From contig CM043950.1 of NCBI GenBank assembly GCA_014529385.2, positions 76,179,435 to 76,243,434 on the forward strand: a DNA stretch of 64,000 bases. The letters are read 5' to 3'. Each line of letters starts with the position of its first letter. The stretch's first letter is position 1. Shown piece after piece: positions 44,083-54,929 of the stretch. The notes under the pieces were generated by a model. It ran no database searches. It was not told the origin of the DNA and worked only from the letters and a program-made list of their open reading frames with translations. Source of the DNA: Adiantum capillus-veneris. Taxonomy: Eukaryota; Streptophyta; Polypodiopsida; Polypodiales; Pteridaceae. A program made the translations under genes and the position numbers.

Positions 44083-44600
44083 TCAAGGGGATGGAGAAGA
44101 TTGACTACTTTGTGGTTTGGTCTGGTGATTGCTTCTTTTCCATTCCTCCTTGCTTGGTGCATTTGGAACTATGAGTTGCCCTCCTTTAGGTGATAGCTTT
44201 AGGTGATTTGTATCCCAGTCTGGTACTGCTTTGTATGTTCGCATCCAGGGAATTCCAATAATCATCGTCTCATTCATGTGTTCGTCCGGTAAGCATACAA
44301 ACTGATGAGGACATGGACATCCGTGTACTATCACGTTCAAGTTAACTACTCCCAATGTTGGAGTTAGGTTCTTGTTGCATCCTTTGATTGTCGTTATTCC
44401 TCCTGTCAATGCTTCACTTATTGCCTTCTTACACGAGGAATAACTTACTGCATTTACTCTAGCTCCTGTGTCGACCAAAGAATTGGTGCTATGATTATTG
44501 AGATGTCTTTGATGCGCAGGTCCATTCCGTCTAACCAATCATCATCTGTGAAACTGCGTCTTTAGGTAATTCCTATTGTCGGTCATCTATTTCCAGAGTG
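44083..44600 (-). pseudogene. retropepsin-like domain downstream of G integrase
   Basis: Minus-strand 44083-44538 encodes an aspartic protease signature NSLVDTGARVNAVSYSSCKK at its start and MIIGIPWMRTYKAVPDWD about 75 residues later, i.e. DTGA plus the Ile-x-Gly flap-end motif. A one-base shift at about 44475 joins it upstream to FTDDDWLDGMDLRIKDIS, and further up to the C-terminal region after the integrase. Element G has another protease in the usual place (about 63.1 kb, LDGGAGIAIATKAGW). A protease after integrase is unusual: it may be an added domain, a read-through junction with another element, or a captured gene. Confidence 0.6.
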
Positions 44601-46195
44601 TTGATGGGAATTGGTATCTGTTGATTCTTGAGAGCAGCTTTCCGCTTGAGTACCCAAAGCCAAGCTTCCTCTTCGGCTTCATCAATAACCTACTATTGTT
44701 TAATCTTTCTTTGCTTGGTTGCATGCATTCTTTCTAGCAGTTCATTAGTTAGCGGCAAGTTGTATTTCTTTAAACAACATCCACTAATCCAATTAGCCAT
44801 TGGTTCACCATCTAGAGTGGACAATTTATTGCTCCACTTGGAGATTCATCTTCAATGATAAACAGTTTGTTCCCCTTTTTCTTAAACTTGGGAATGTGTT
44901 GCTCAAGGGAATAGACTAAAACTAAGTCCCCTTTCTTGAAGATTTTTGTGATTAAGTGGGAATCAAAAAACTGTTTTTGTTTCTCCTTTTGTACAGAGAT
45001 GTGAGCTGCAGCAGTTAGCCTTTGTTCATCTAACGTTTTCAAATCCTCAAGTCTTTCTGACACTTCATGTCCAATCCATTCAAGATTCTGTGCTACCCTT
45101 AATGTCGGCAATAGAAAATCTATTGGAAGTATGGCATCAAGATCAGAAACAAGGTTAAAGGGTGTAGCATTTAAATCTATTTTGAATGAAACTCGATAAG
45201 TCCATAGAGAAGCATGGAGATTCATTTCCCAGTCTGTCCTTCCTGAACTAATCACTTTAGTGAGCACCGAGCTAAGAATTTTATTTGTATGCTCAACTTG
45301 TTCGTTTGCTTGTGGGTGATAGGGAGATGATTTGTTATGGATTACCATAAACTCATTAAGCAAATACTCGATTACTTCATTGAGAAAATGAGTTCCCCAA
45401 TCACTTACTATTTCTATTGGCAGTCCATATCTTGTGAATACATACTCATATAAGAATGTAGCAGTGGTTGGAATCATTCTTTTGAGTTGCTTTAGCCTCG
45501 GCCCACATGGTCAAATAGGCTGTAGCAACAATGATATATTGAGCTTGGGTTCTATAAGCAAGTGGTTGTATTGGTCCAACAAAATCTATACCCCATTTTG
45601 CAAAAGCTCTAGTCTCCATCATTGGTCTTAAGGGCATGCTATCTACACGTGTCAACTGGCATTTTTGCTCATTGACAAGAATCACACCTTCGAAAATAAT
45701 CCTTGGCATCTGCAAAAAATGTTGGCCACCATATGCCTACCATCAAGATTGCTCTTGCGGTGGTCTCACTAGAAAAGTGACCTCCAGCTAATCCAGCATG
45801 TGCTTGTTCTATGATTGGAATATAATCGTCCTCATTTGCACAAAGATGCAAATGTTGATCTTTACCTCTCCCATGCAATTGGTTCCCAATAAGAGCATAG
45901 TCTCTTGCTTCAGTTTCAATTGCTCTTTGACGGCGTTTACTCATATCCTCAGGAAATGTTCGGCTTGATAAGTAAGTAACTGGATAGTTACTCCACTTAG
46001 GAACAGGTGACATTTGAAATAATGTTAAATGAGGTATGGGTGTTTTTTTTGACATTGAGGACAATCCTTTATAAAAGATTGAACATCTCTCCTCATAGTC
46101 GGCCGAAATACTCCAAGTCTCAAGATTCGTTGCATAGTTTGGTCTTCCACAAAGTGAAGTCCTACTATGGTAACATGTGCTTGACTTAGGCACTG
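44601..46195 (-). pseudogene. Element G integrase
   Basis: From right to left: zinc-binding region AHAGLAGGHFSSETTARAIL, then RRCDSCQ (45669-46193); core start FAKWGIDFVGPIQPLAYRTQ (45446-45715); second Asp as EIVSDWGTHFLNEVIEY and Glu region HPQANEQVEHTNKILSSVLT (44812-45477); and a C-terminal part ending LSTLDGEPMANWISG, ELLERMHATKQRKIKQ and a stop at about 44690. It has several frame breaks, and catalytic Glu is present in EQVEHTNK. Confidence 0.87.
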
Positions 46196-46855
46196 TTATT
46201 TTTCTTCAGGATTAATGTATAAGAGAAATATCCCGTCTCGATTTCTTTTGTATAGACTACCAGCTAGTAATTGATACATAGCCGATTGCTCGATTAATCT
46301 GATCGTGATAGGAAGTGATATTTGTGAATCCACTTGGGCTATTGTCATCAATGACACAATGATTTCCGAACTTCTAGGTATCATTTCCACGGAGAACAAA
46401 TAGGCGTCTGGTAGATCATCGTCTACTCCTTTAGGTGATTCTCCTGAAACAATCCTTGACAAATGATCCGCTCGTTGATGTGCAGTGCCCTTCTTTATAA
46501 CCACAGTGAAATCGAATTCCAGAAGAATGATGAATCATCTCACTATTCTCCGTGTCTCTTGGTTGAGCTAGTATACAACCGATAGAAAATTTGGAATCAT
46601 CTACATGTACATGGAATACCTTACATTAGGGCCAATCTGGATGAAAGAAGGGCTCTGTAAGGATCTAAAAAGGGGCAACCTAAAAAGACCATGAAGATCT
46701 TACCAAAAGTATTCAACATGGGTACTCATTAGATAGAGCTCATCAAGTGCCACCCATGGACTTCAAATTGGCCCTAATGAATCTGGTACTTTCAATATTG
46801 GAGCTGAGGTGAGAGCTTGCTTAAGCTTCATGAAGGATTCTTCACATGCCTTGGT
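46196..46855 (-). pseudogene. Element G RNase H region
   Basis: 46196-46504 encodes the RNase H end, KKGTAHQRADHLSRIVSGES, and the linker to integrase. The proximal half (46505-46855) is broken by stops. Confidence 0.75.
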
Positions 46856-47633
46856 CTATTCAAAGTGTGTAATCAAGCTATACATGGGTTTTGCAATCAT
46901 AGGTACATGTAGATGAACCATCGGTAATATCCACAATGCCCCATGAAGGCTTGTATCCCCTTGACTGTTGTTGGTAGGCAAATGAGCAATGACATGAATC
47001 TTTTCAATCTCAGTAGCTATGACATTTTTAGACACTATATGTCCAAGAACTTTTCCTTGTCTACCCATGAATGTGCACTTTTCAGGATTTAAGCAGATCC
47101 TATAAAGTCTACATTTTTTGAATATCTTTTTGAGGTGTTCAAAATGATCAGCCTGGATTGATGAATGCACGCATAGATCATCCATATATACTTCTAAGAA
47201 TTTACTAAGATATTCTTTGAAAACATGGCTCATTAACCTTTGAAATGTGGCTAGAGCATTAGTTAACCCAAACGGCATAACCCGATAGGCAAATATATCC
47301 CATTCTGTAGCAAAAGCAGTTTTATGCTGATCTTTTGGGTCAACCAAAAGTTGATTGTATCCCAAAAAATCCCATCTATGAATCTATAAGCTTCTTTTCC
47401 TGCAACTCGTTCTAAAACATGCTCATTTATCGGAAGAGGAAAGTTGTCTCTAATGATAGCTGCATTCACCTTTTTGAGATTAAAATACACTCATAATTTT
47501 CCATTCTTCTTGGGTACTATCACAATTGGAGACACCCAATCTGTGTGTTGAATTTCGTAAATGAATTGAGCTTCCTTTATTTTTTCAATCTCCTCTTTTA
47601 TCTTCCTGGAAAATGTTTCATTATGTTGAGAGA
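46856..47633 (-). pseudogene. Element G reverse transcriptase, distal part
   Basis: 47491-47633 gives the N-terminal RT blocks (DWVSPIVIVPKKNGKL), 47263-47490 NLKKVNAAIIRDNFPLPINE, and 46856-47365 [20 protein letters not shown] with the active site VYMDDLCVHS (YMDD at 47176-47187, intact). Two frame breaks. The upstream coding sequence resumes at 61620, on the far side of the L insertion, in the same frame (RQRPYTYN | ETFSRKIKEE). Confidence 0.88.
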
Positions 47634-47769
47634 GAAAGAGAGAGCACAGAAATAGAACCCCAAAGTGTGTAGAATACACACATGAGATGATGTATATATA
47701 GAGGGGATAAGGGTGCGTGCCATATATAGAGAAGCCATATATTGAGTAGCTTCACATATAAGCTCAACA
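47634..47769 (-). repeat. L 3' LTR
   Basis: 136 bp. Next to it on the minus strand is a purine-rich AGCGGGGG that may serve as polypurine tract. Confidence 0.9.
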
Positions 47770-48427
47770 CCCCCGCTCAAATAAGGGTCCCTAACTGTGG
47801 ATGAAAAAACCCTTGGGGGATCAAGGGAAAAACCCACAACTCTATATACACCCACCGTTATATTATAAAAATCATTGAATATACAAATGTTCATGAGGAG
47901 CTACATCACTCCTTTTACAATGAATGTTTTATGAGGAGTTATATTACTCCTATCCTATCAAATACAATAACGAATACAAAGGTTCAATAAAGAGGTGTAA
48001 AGGCTATCGATTAGCTCATAAGCAGAAGTGTCTCCATGAATCTACTATGTAGCTTGTCATCACTATCCTACCACCAAACATATCTTCATGTTGTCATCAA
48101 TATGACATCACCAAACATATCTTCATAAATCTTTTATTGTCACATAAAATCAATTCTTTGATGAATCCTACATAAATCATAGACTCAAAAAAACATAGTC
48201 ATGAAAATTATTAGCATCGTTAGTGAAATAATTTACGTTCACAATGCCATAAGAGATGGTTCGCGACGCCACTCTTTTGACGACATATATACACACGAAA
48301 ACATATGGTACATAGAGTATGAACGTTAAAGTACAAGATGCGTGATTACGTGATGCAAACGATATGTGTCTATACTACATAAAACAACATTTATCAACAT
48401 AGTGATCAATGAATATCATCAAAGTAT
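47770..48427. other. L interior, 3' part
   Basis: 658 bp, no frame. Contains a repeat of AACATATCTTCAT at about 48078 and 48115. Confidence 0.5.
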
Positions 48428-48604
48428 TGAAGCGGTCCGGGGCGGGCAACAAGAAGAGCAACCTCTAGACACCCTTCAAGGCTCCCGTGCTGCTCAATTG
48501 GGTTGGGGTTGGAAAAAAACAACAAACACACACACAAACCCGCAACCTAACCCTACACAAATTTGGGGCACCACCTAGTTTTGGATGCGAACTAGGACGC
48601 GTAA

Positions 48605-48636
<32 letters not shown>

Positions 48637-51032
48637 GGAGAGAGAGAGAGAGATAGTGCTCGGGCTACTTTGAAACATATCGGCAATGATCAAGCAAACA
48701 CAATTATATATGTAAGAAAGAGAGAGAAAGGGGGAGGGGGTGTTTGTTGCATTAATACCTTCTTACGAATCTGTCATGACAAATCAAAGTGAGATTAGTA
48801 TTTGCTCAACATAGCTTGCGTAAATTTCACCACAACACATCACAAGAAAAGCCACCCCAATCACTGTCTTAAGGCCAGGGGAGTCCTCTCCACCCTGTCG
48901 CCCTCTTACAGTATGTGGGATTTATGGCTAGATTGATGACAACACCAGAGACAAGCTATCGAGAACTTAACAAAAAACACCAAGACACTTATGCATCATT
49001 GTTTTCCATTACTTCACGTTGGAAGGGAGACAAAGTATCCAAGCTTAGTCCAAATCCACCCTCCTTGATTCAGCAAATGTTGGGCTTACACTAGTAGGAG
49101 AAATGATAGATTTCCTACTCTCAATTGAATGATCAGTCTCTCTTACAATGGCATAGAGTTCCCTTGCTAATCCCCTATTACAACACATGCACATGCATAA
49201 GACAATGAGCTTCCACTCAAGAGCTCCTTCTAGAGAGGTTGAGCTTGGCTTCTCAAGCTATAGCATAGTGCTCTTGCTTATGGCTCCCCCTTTTGTGCTA
49301 GCTACACCCTCCTTTTATAGCAATTTTGAAGGCTAGGGTTACTCCTCTAACCATGGTTGGGTTAGATTTTCAGCAATTTATATAATTTCTTTTGCTTGGA
49401 ATTATCAAGAAGTTGGTGGGGAAAGAGAGAGGAGAGAAATGGAGGTGATAGGACTTTTCATAGTGGGTTAGTGTTAGTAGAGTTAGTATTAATTTACAAA
49501 TGGAATTGGATATTTACAATGGGAGTATCCATGTAGGATACAAATAAGAAAGAAAAACTCTTGAGGTAAGAAAAGGTGGCTTTCTTACAAGGTTGATGCT
49601 CCAAGTGTCTTGAGTAGGGCCGATTTTGACGCTTGTTGACGGTCCACTAGCTTTGACGGTACATTTTTTCTCCACTCTTGACCTTCCTTGAGAGACAAGG
49701 TAATTGAAGCTGAGTAATCAACCACCATGATGCTGTCTTTTAAGAGAAGAGGCTGAATTTTGTGGTTTTTTTGATAGATATGGGTAATTTGGAGGAGGAA
49801 AAATGAGACTAGATGGTCAATTTTGGAATGGAGTTGTGTGTGGGAGGTATGAGTTCACCATGGTTTCTCTTATTCTTCAAGGTTGAGGAGAAGGTGAGTA
49901 GGGTGCAGAGAGGAGTGGTGAGAGAGGTGGGGATGATGAGTGGAGAAGTGTGTGTGAAAGAGGAAAATGATAAAGTGGATGAGAGAGTGTGGCTGCATAA
50001 CATGGGAAAACTAGGGTCCACTAATAAAATCATAGCTCACAGCTCGTAGCTCAAAAAAATTTGAAAAAATATGAGGCAAAAGTTCAGCCCTCGAGCTACA
50101 ACTTTTGTTTGTATCACCTTTTCAAATTCGGAGAGAAAATGAACTTTAAAAATTTAGCAAAAATGACCGTTTTTTTCCGCTGCACAAGGTCCTTGTGGGG
50201 TCCTTCTTTGGATGATTCTTTTGAATACCTCCAAGAGTGAGCCCTCCATAGTGCATGTATGCATGCCACCTACCCTTGACCTTATTTGGTAGGTCTATAA
50301 TTGAAGATATTGTTGAGATCATGATATAAGTGAATAGTACAACTAAGAAAATCAAATATTGAGGGGTCTAAAAAATATGTACATGTCAAATATAAATAAT
50401 ATAAGTGGAGAAAATATAAAGGGGTCAAAACAAATCTCTCTCATTATGAGGCTACCATAAAAAGATAAATATTTTTGGTGTTCTAATTTTTTAGAAAAAA
50501 AACAAAATAGATGTAGGAAGGGAAAAATCACAATAGTGAAAAAATATACACATAAATAAAACTAGTTTTTTTGGATTTTTGTTGGGGTGGAGTTACACCA
50601 AATATAAGAGAAGCTTACATGAAATTATTTCTATATGGAATAAAGAGTATGAAAAATGGTAAGAAAAATTGTGGTAATGGTGAGGCAATGTACAGAGCAT
50701 AAATAACACACACCTAGGTAGAAATATTTAAATATATACCAAAATAATTATGAAAAAATCTTTTATTTAGGCCCTATACACAAAGAAATATTTACATACG
50801 CATGGTCCATAATATACTTATATTTTTTATTTTTATTATTTTTTTGGCTCAACTAGCCCAATGACTAGCTAATTGAGGGTTTTTTATTTCAGTAAGGAGA
50901 TATGGGAGAAGTCCCCTAACTCACACGCACCTATATACAGTGAAAGGGTGAGGGTAACCACAGTGTTTGAGTGATTTGATAGGGTGAGATAACTCACTAT
51001 GGCAATTACAAAGAGCCGAAAAACGGCTATCA
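48428..51032 (-). repeat. T1 3' LTR
   Basis: 2,605 bp. A shorter, interrupted (GA)n run lies at 48604-48653. The minus-strand polypurine tract (GGGGGAGGG) lies at 51035-51046. Confidence 0.92.
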
Positions 51033-51060
51033 TTAGCCCTCCCCCAGGATGATGGTATAT

Positions 51061-52620
51061 TCATGTACCATCATAAAAAATCTTTTCCAAAGAGAGTGCT
51101 TCAGAGTCCTTGACAAGATCTTCATTGTTTGGCCCCTTGGAATTTTGGTTTGTGTTACACTCATGTTTCATGGAACAATACTTACATGGGATAGTTGCCT
51201 TTTGCTGTGGTAGATCCTTTGGTAGAAGGCGACTCAAGTAAAGCTTCAAGCGATAGCCGTTTACCTTCCTGGAGTGCTCTTTCCCATTCAAGTCCATAAG
51301 TTGATAGTAACTTGAATTGAAAGCCTTCTTGACTATGTATGGCCCCTGCCATCTTGTTTCAAATTTGGCATCAAAACGATTATCGAGTCGATTGTCATAA
51401 CTTAGCACAAGATCTCTTTCATTGATGCCTTTGTCCTTCAGTTTCTTGTCAAGCTTCTCCTTTGTCTGTGTGGCTTTCCTCTTATAGCACTCATATGCTG
51501 CTTCTCTTTTCCACTCAAGCTCAGCTAAGGTAAGAAGTCGATCCATCCATGCTTCTTGATCATCTTGTGCAGATTTGCCATGAAGTCGCATTGTTGGAAT
51601 GCTTAGTTCGATAGGTTGCAAAGCCTGTTGACCATAGACCAAGTGAAATGGTGTGAACTCCGTGGCTTCCCTATATGTGGTTCGATACGCCCACAAGGCA
51701 CCATCCAAGAAGTCATCCCACAACTTTGTCTTATTTTTCACCATCTTTCTAATGATGCCTGCAATGACACCATTAGCCTTCTCCACCAAACCATTTGACT
51801 GTGGGTAGTATGGTGTGCTATGACGATGTAGAATGTGAAGTTCTTCACAAACTTCTGTGAGCAAGCCCTTCCTAAACCCTGGACCATTATCAGAAACAAT
51901 CTCCAAAGGTGTGCCAAATCTGCAACAAATGTGATTGTACACAAACTTGCTAACTGTCCTCTCATTCACTCTTGCCACACTTTGAGCTTCCACCCACCTA
52001 GTCATATAGTCTTCAGCAACTAGAATGTAGAGTTTACCATTTTTTGTCCTAGGCAGAGGACCCATAGAATCAATGCCCCACTTTTCAAAGGGTCCATTTG
52101 CAAGCACTATTTGCCTCGGGCCATGCACCAATCTTCTCTTTCCATTTATCTGACAATTGTGACAGCTTTTACACCAATGTTGAACATCCACATGCAAGCT
52201 TGGCCAAACATACCCCGCAAGCAAAATCTTCTTCACAGTTGATTCTTGGGCAAAATGACCACCACATGCCTCTTCATGCAAACCTTTTAGAATGGCAGGA
52301 ATTTCCTTGATAGTTGGTACTCTTCTGCACACTTGATCCTTCCCTCTTTGATAGAGGGAGCCTTCTAGGAAGAGATATGCGCTTGCATTCTTCATGAGTC
52401 TCCTCTTCTGAGCTTTTGTGAAGTCTGGTGGAAAATCACCCTCCAAAATGTAGCCAATGATGGGAGCCAATGACTCCAATCCCTGGTACATCGGTTGCTT
52501 CACAGCAGCCGCCACCATGATGACCTGCACTTCTTTCTTTACACATGCAACGGCTTGTTGTGCAAGTAAATCAATATCTTCATTTTGTTTCCTAGGAATA
52601 TGATATAATTGCACCTCCTC
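51061..52620 (-). CDS. T1 integrase (C-terminal part of pol)
   Basis: Open for 517 codons. Zinc-binding HEEACGGHFAQEST, then CKSCHNCQ (HHCC complete). Core catalytic residues: Asp in WGIDSMGPLPRTKNG, Asp in EIVSDNGPGFRKG and Glu in NGLVEKANGVIAG. A GPY/F-type C-terminal domain is WQGPYIVKKAFNSSYYQLMD. No chromodomain follows; the last 45 residues are polar. The stop lies 28 bases before the 3' LTR. The residues needed for strand transfer are all visible, so this domain could be functional if it were expressed past the upstream stops. Confidence 0.93.
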   Translation of the reverse strand, partial: EEVQLYHIPRKQNEDIDLLAQQAVACVKKEVQVIMVAAAVKQPMYQGLESLAPIIGYILEGDFPPDFTKAQKRRLMKNASAYLFLEGSLYQRGKDQVCRRVPTIKEIPAILKGLHEEACGGHFAQESTVKKILLAGYVWPSLHVDVQHWCKSCHNCQINGKRRLVHGPRQIVLANGPFEKWGIDSMGPLPRTKNGKLYILVAEDYMTRWVEAQSVARVNERTVSKFVYNHICCRFGTPLEIVSDNGPGFRKGLLTEVCEELHILHRHSTPYYPQSNGLVEKANGVIAGIIRKMVKNKTKLWDDFLDGALWAYRTTYREATEFTPFHLVYGQQALQPIELSIPTMRLHGKSAQDDQEAWMDRLLTLAELEWKREAAYECYKRKATQTKEKLDKKLKDKGINERDLVLSYDNRLDNRFDAKFETRWQGPYIVKKAFNSSYYQLMDLNGKEHSRKVNGYRLKLYLSRLLPKDLPQQKATIPCKYCSMKHECNTNQNSKGPNNEDLVKDSEALSLEKIFYDGT

Positions 52621-53484
52621 AAATTGATTAAATAGCCTACGGATGGTATGAACTTTGGCCCTTAGTCTTTCATTTTTGCATGCCCAGATGCCTAAAATCT
52701 ACTTCACAATGAGAAGTGCATCCCCTTTTACCATGAGACGTTGTATACCATGGCCAATGCATATTTTTAAACCATGAAGTAGTGTGTCATATTCTGCTTC
52801 ATTGTTGCTAGTTGAACCTGGTAGATTGACCTTCTCTTTCATGACCACCTCTCCACTTGGGTTGAGCAATACTAGCCCTCCCCCTGCTTTCCCTGTGGCT
52901 CGACGAAAAGATCCATCAAAGAACAAGGTAAAAGCATTAGGAATACTTTTAGGTGGTGGCAATGGTAGGGTCTTTACTTGAGGCACCTTAATTTCCTTCT
53001 CATGTACCCTATAAGTGAGAATCCCTGCCAATTGTGCACGCACACTATCTTCTACCTTGAAAGAGTATTGGAACTCTTGCAAGTCCATAATCCACTTTGA
53101 GATCCTAGTACTAAGATTCATTTGAGATGACACCCATGGGAACAAATTTTCTGTAGTGAGAATTACAAAAGGTTTTGGTAGCAGGTAGGATCTAAACTTT
53201 CTCACCGCAAACATGAGAGAAAGCATCATGAGTTCTGCTTCTACCTTGAAAGAGTATTGGAACTCTTGCAACTCTATAATCCACTTTGAGATCCTAGTAC
53301 TAAGATTCATTTGAGATGACACCCAAGGGAACAAATTTTCTGCAGTGAGAATTACAAAAGGTTTTGGTAGCAGGTAGGATCTAAACTTTCTCACCGCAAA
53401 CATGAGAGAAAGCATCATGAGTTCTGCTTCTGTGTAGTCTCTCTCCAAAGCATTCATGACCCTACTAGCAAAGTAGATGGGTCA
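52621..53484 (-). pseudogene. T1 RNase H plus second archaeal-type RNase H
   Basis: First RNase H: begins upstream (VGRETIGAVLLQQDPHSTRM), crosses a TGA at 53482-53484 (probably CGA) and continues FASRVMNALERDYTEAELMM; a 63-codon block is repeated in tandem here (53051-53239 and 53240-53428). Second RNase H: FTLFFDGSFRRATGKAGGGL, STSNNEAEYDTLLHGLKI and VKGDALLIVK carry the Asp, Glu and Asp of the archaeal-type enzyme. A TAG at 52699-52701 (probably CAG) interrupts it, and the frame continues ILGIWACKNERLRAKVHTIR. A second RNase H of this kind marks the Tat lineage. Confidence 0.9.
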
Positions 53485-54909
53485 CATCCTTGTACTGTGG
53501 GGATCTTGTTGTAGCAACACAGCACCAATTGTTTCCCTTCCAACACTAGAGCTAACAAAGAATGTGTACTCCCAACAAGGAGGCATGAGTGTTGGTAGCT
53601 CTGACAAAATGACTTTAATGTTACAAAAATACTCTTCAAGCTCATCAGACCATGCAAATTCTACTTGTTGTGTCAACTTTTGCAAAGGATGAAGCAACTC
53701 CGAGGCTAAGTGAATGAAGCGTGACATATACTTCACCTTCTGAATGAAAGAGATGACCTCCTTAAGACTCTTCGGTGATGGGAGCTCAATAAGAGCCTTT
53801 GCCTTTGAAGGATCCACCTCAATGCCTTTATAGGAAACCTTGTGACTGAGCAAGATCACTTCATCCTCACCTATGTGGCACTTGTCGGGGTTGAGTTGAC
53901 CTCCCATGTCGTAGAGCTTCTTTAAACCTTCTTCTACCCTTTGTAGATGCAATGATTTTGAGCTATAAATACAAAAATCATCAATGAACACCCTAATTGA
54001 CTTTCCAAAGAATGCTTGAAACACCATGTTCATGAAACGTTGGAATGTTGCAGGAGCATTTGTCAGACCAAATGGCATGACTCTAAAAGCATAACAACCC
54101 CAAGGAGTGATAAAGGTTGTTTTCAATTGATCCTCCAATGCAATCCCTATTTGAAAGTAACCTGAGTAGCCATCACACAGAGTGTACTTCTCATGACCAG
54201 CTACCTCATTTAGTATCTCATCATGAAATGGGAGGGGAAAGTGATCTCTTTTTGTTGCCTCATTGAGTGGACGGTAATCCACACACACCCTCCACTTTCC
54301 GTTTTTCTTAGGAGTGACAACAACGGGAGAGACCCACTCTGAATTCTCCACTGGATAAATGAAACCTGTTGCTAGAAGCTTTCTTACCTCCTTGAGTAAA
54401 GCCTGCTCCTTGATGACTCCTAGCCTTCGTAGCTTCTGAGCCTTAGGTGTGGCCTCTGGCTTCAGCTCAATTTTGTGTTGAACAACATCTACTCCACGCA
54501 CATCGGTGTAGTCTTTAGCAAAAAGCCTAGGAAACTTCCTTAGCACACATTTGAACTCCTCTCTTTCATCCTTTGTAAGTGTTGTTGATAGCATACCTTC
54601 CAGCATCCCTTCATCTTGAACACCTTCGTTCTCTTGAGGGCCTACCTCCTCCAAGCCTTGACAAGAGGTCTCTTGGTTGCTTGGCTTAAACCTTACCCCC
54701 ATGACTTCGATGGAAGACTCCTCTTCAGTAATGCTGCCGCTACTTTCTTCTTCTGAAGTGCTATCGGTCCAACCTTCTTCCGTCTCACTTTGAGATGATT
54801 CTTCATGGAGCTCCTCTTGGCGTTGCTCCTTCATGTCAAAGACAACCTTCTTATGATTGTCATTCCTGCAAATTAATTTCCCACTCTCCCAATCCTGCAA
54901 AGCTCGCAT
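53485..54909 (-). CDS. T1 reverse transcriptase (start of pol)
   Basis: Begins after the protease with MRALQDWESGKLICRN, then an acidic linker rich in Glu and Ser (residues 35-75). RT blocks in order: [80 protein letters not shown] and VFIDDFCIYSSK (both Asp present, codons at 53978-53983), then the primer-grip side GGQLNPDKC and the linker to RNase H. About 475 codons without a stop. It should be made as part of one gag-pol reading frame, which a frameshift in the protease now separates. Confidence 0.93.
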
Positions 54910-54929
54910 TTTAATTAGCCATGGTCTTC

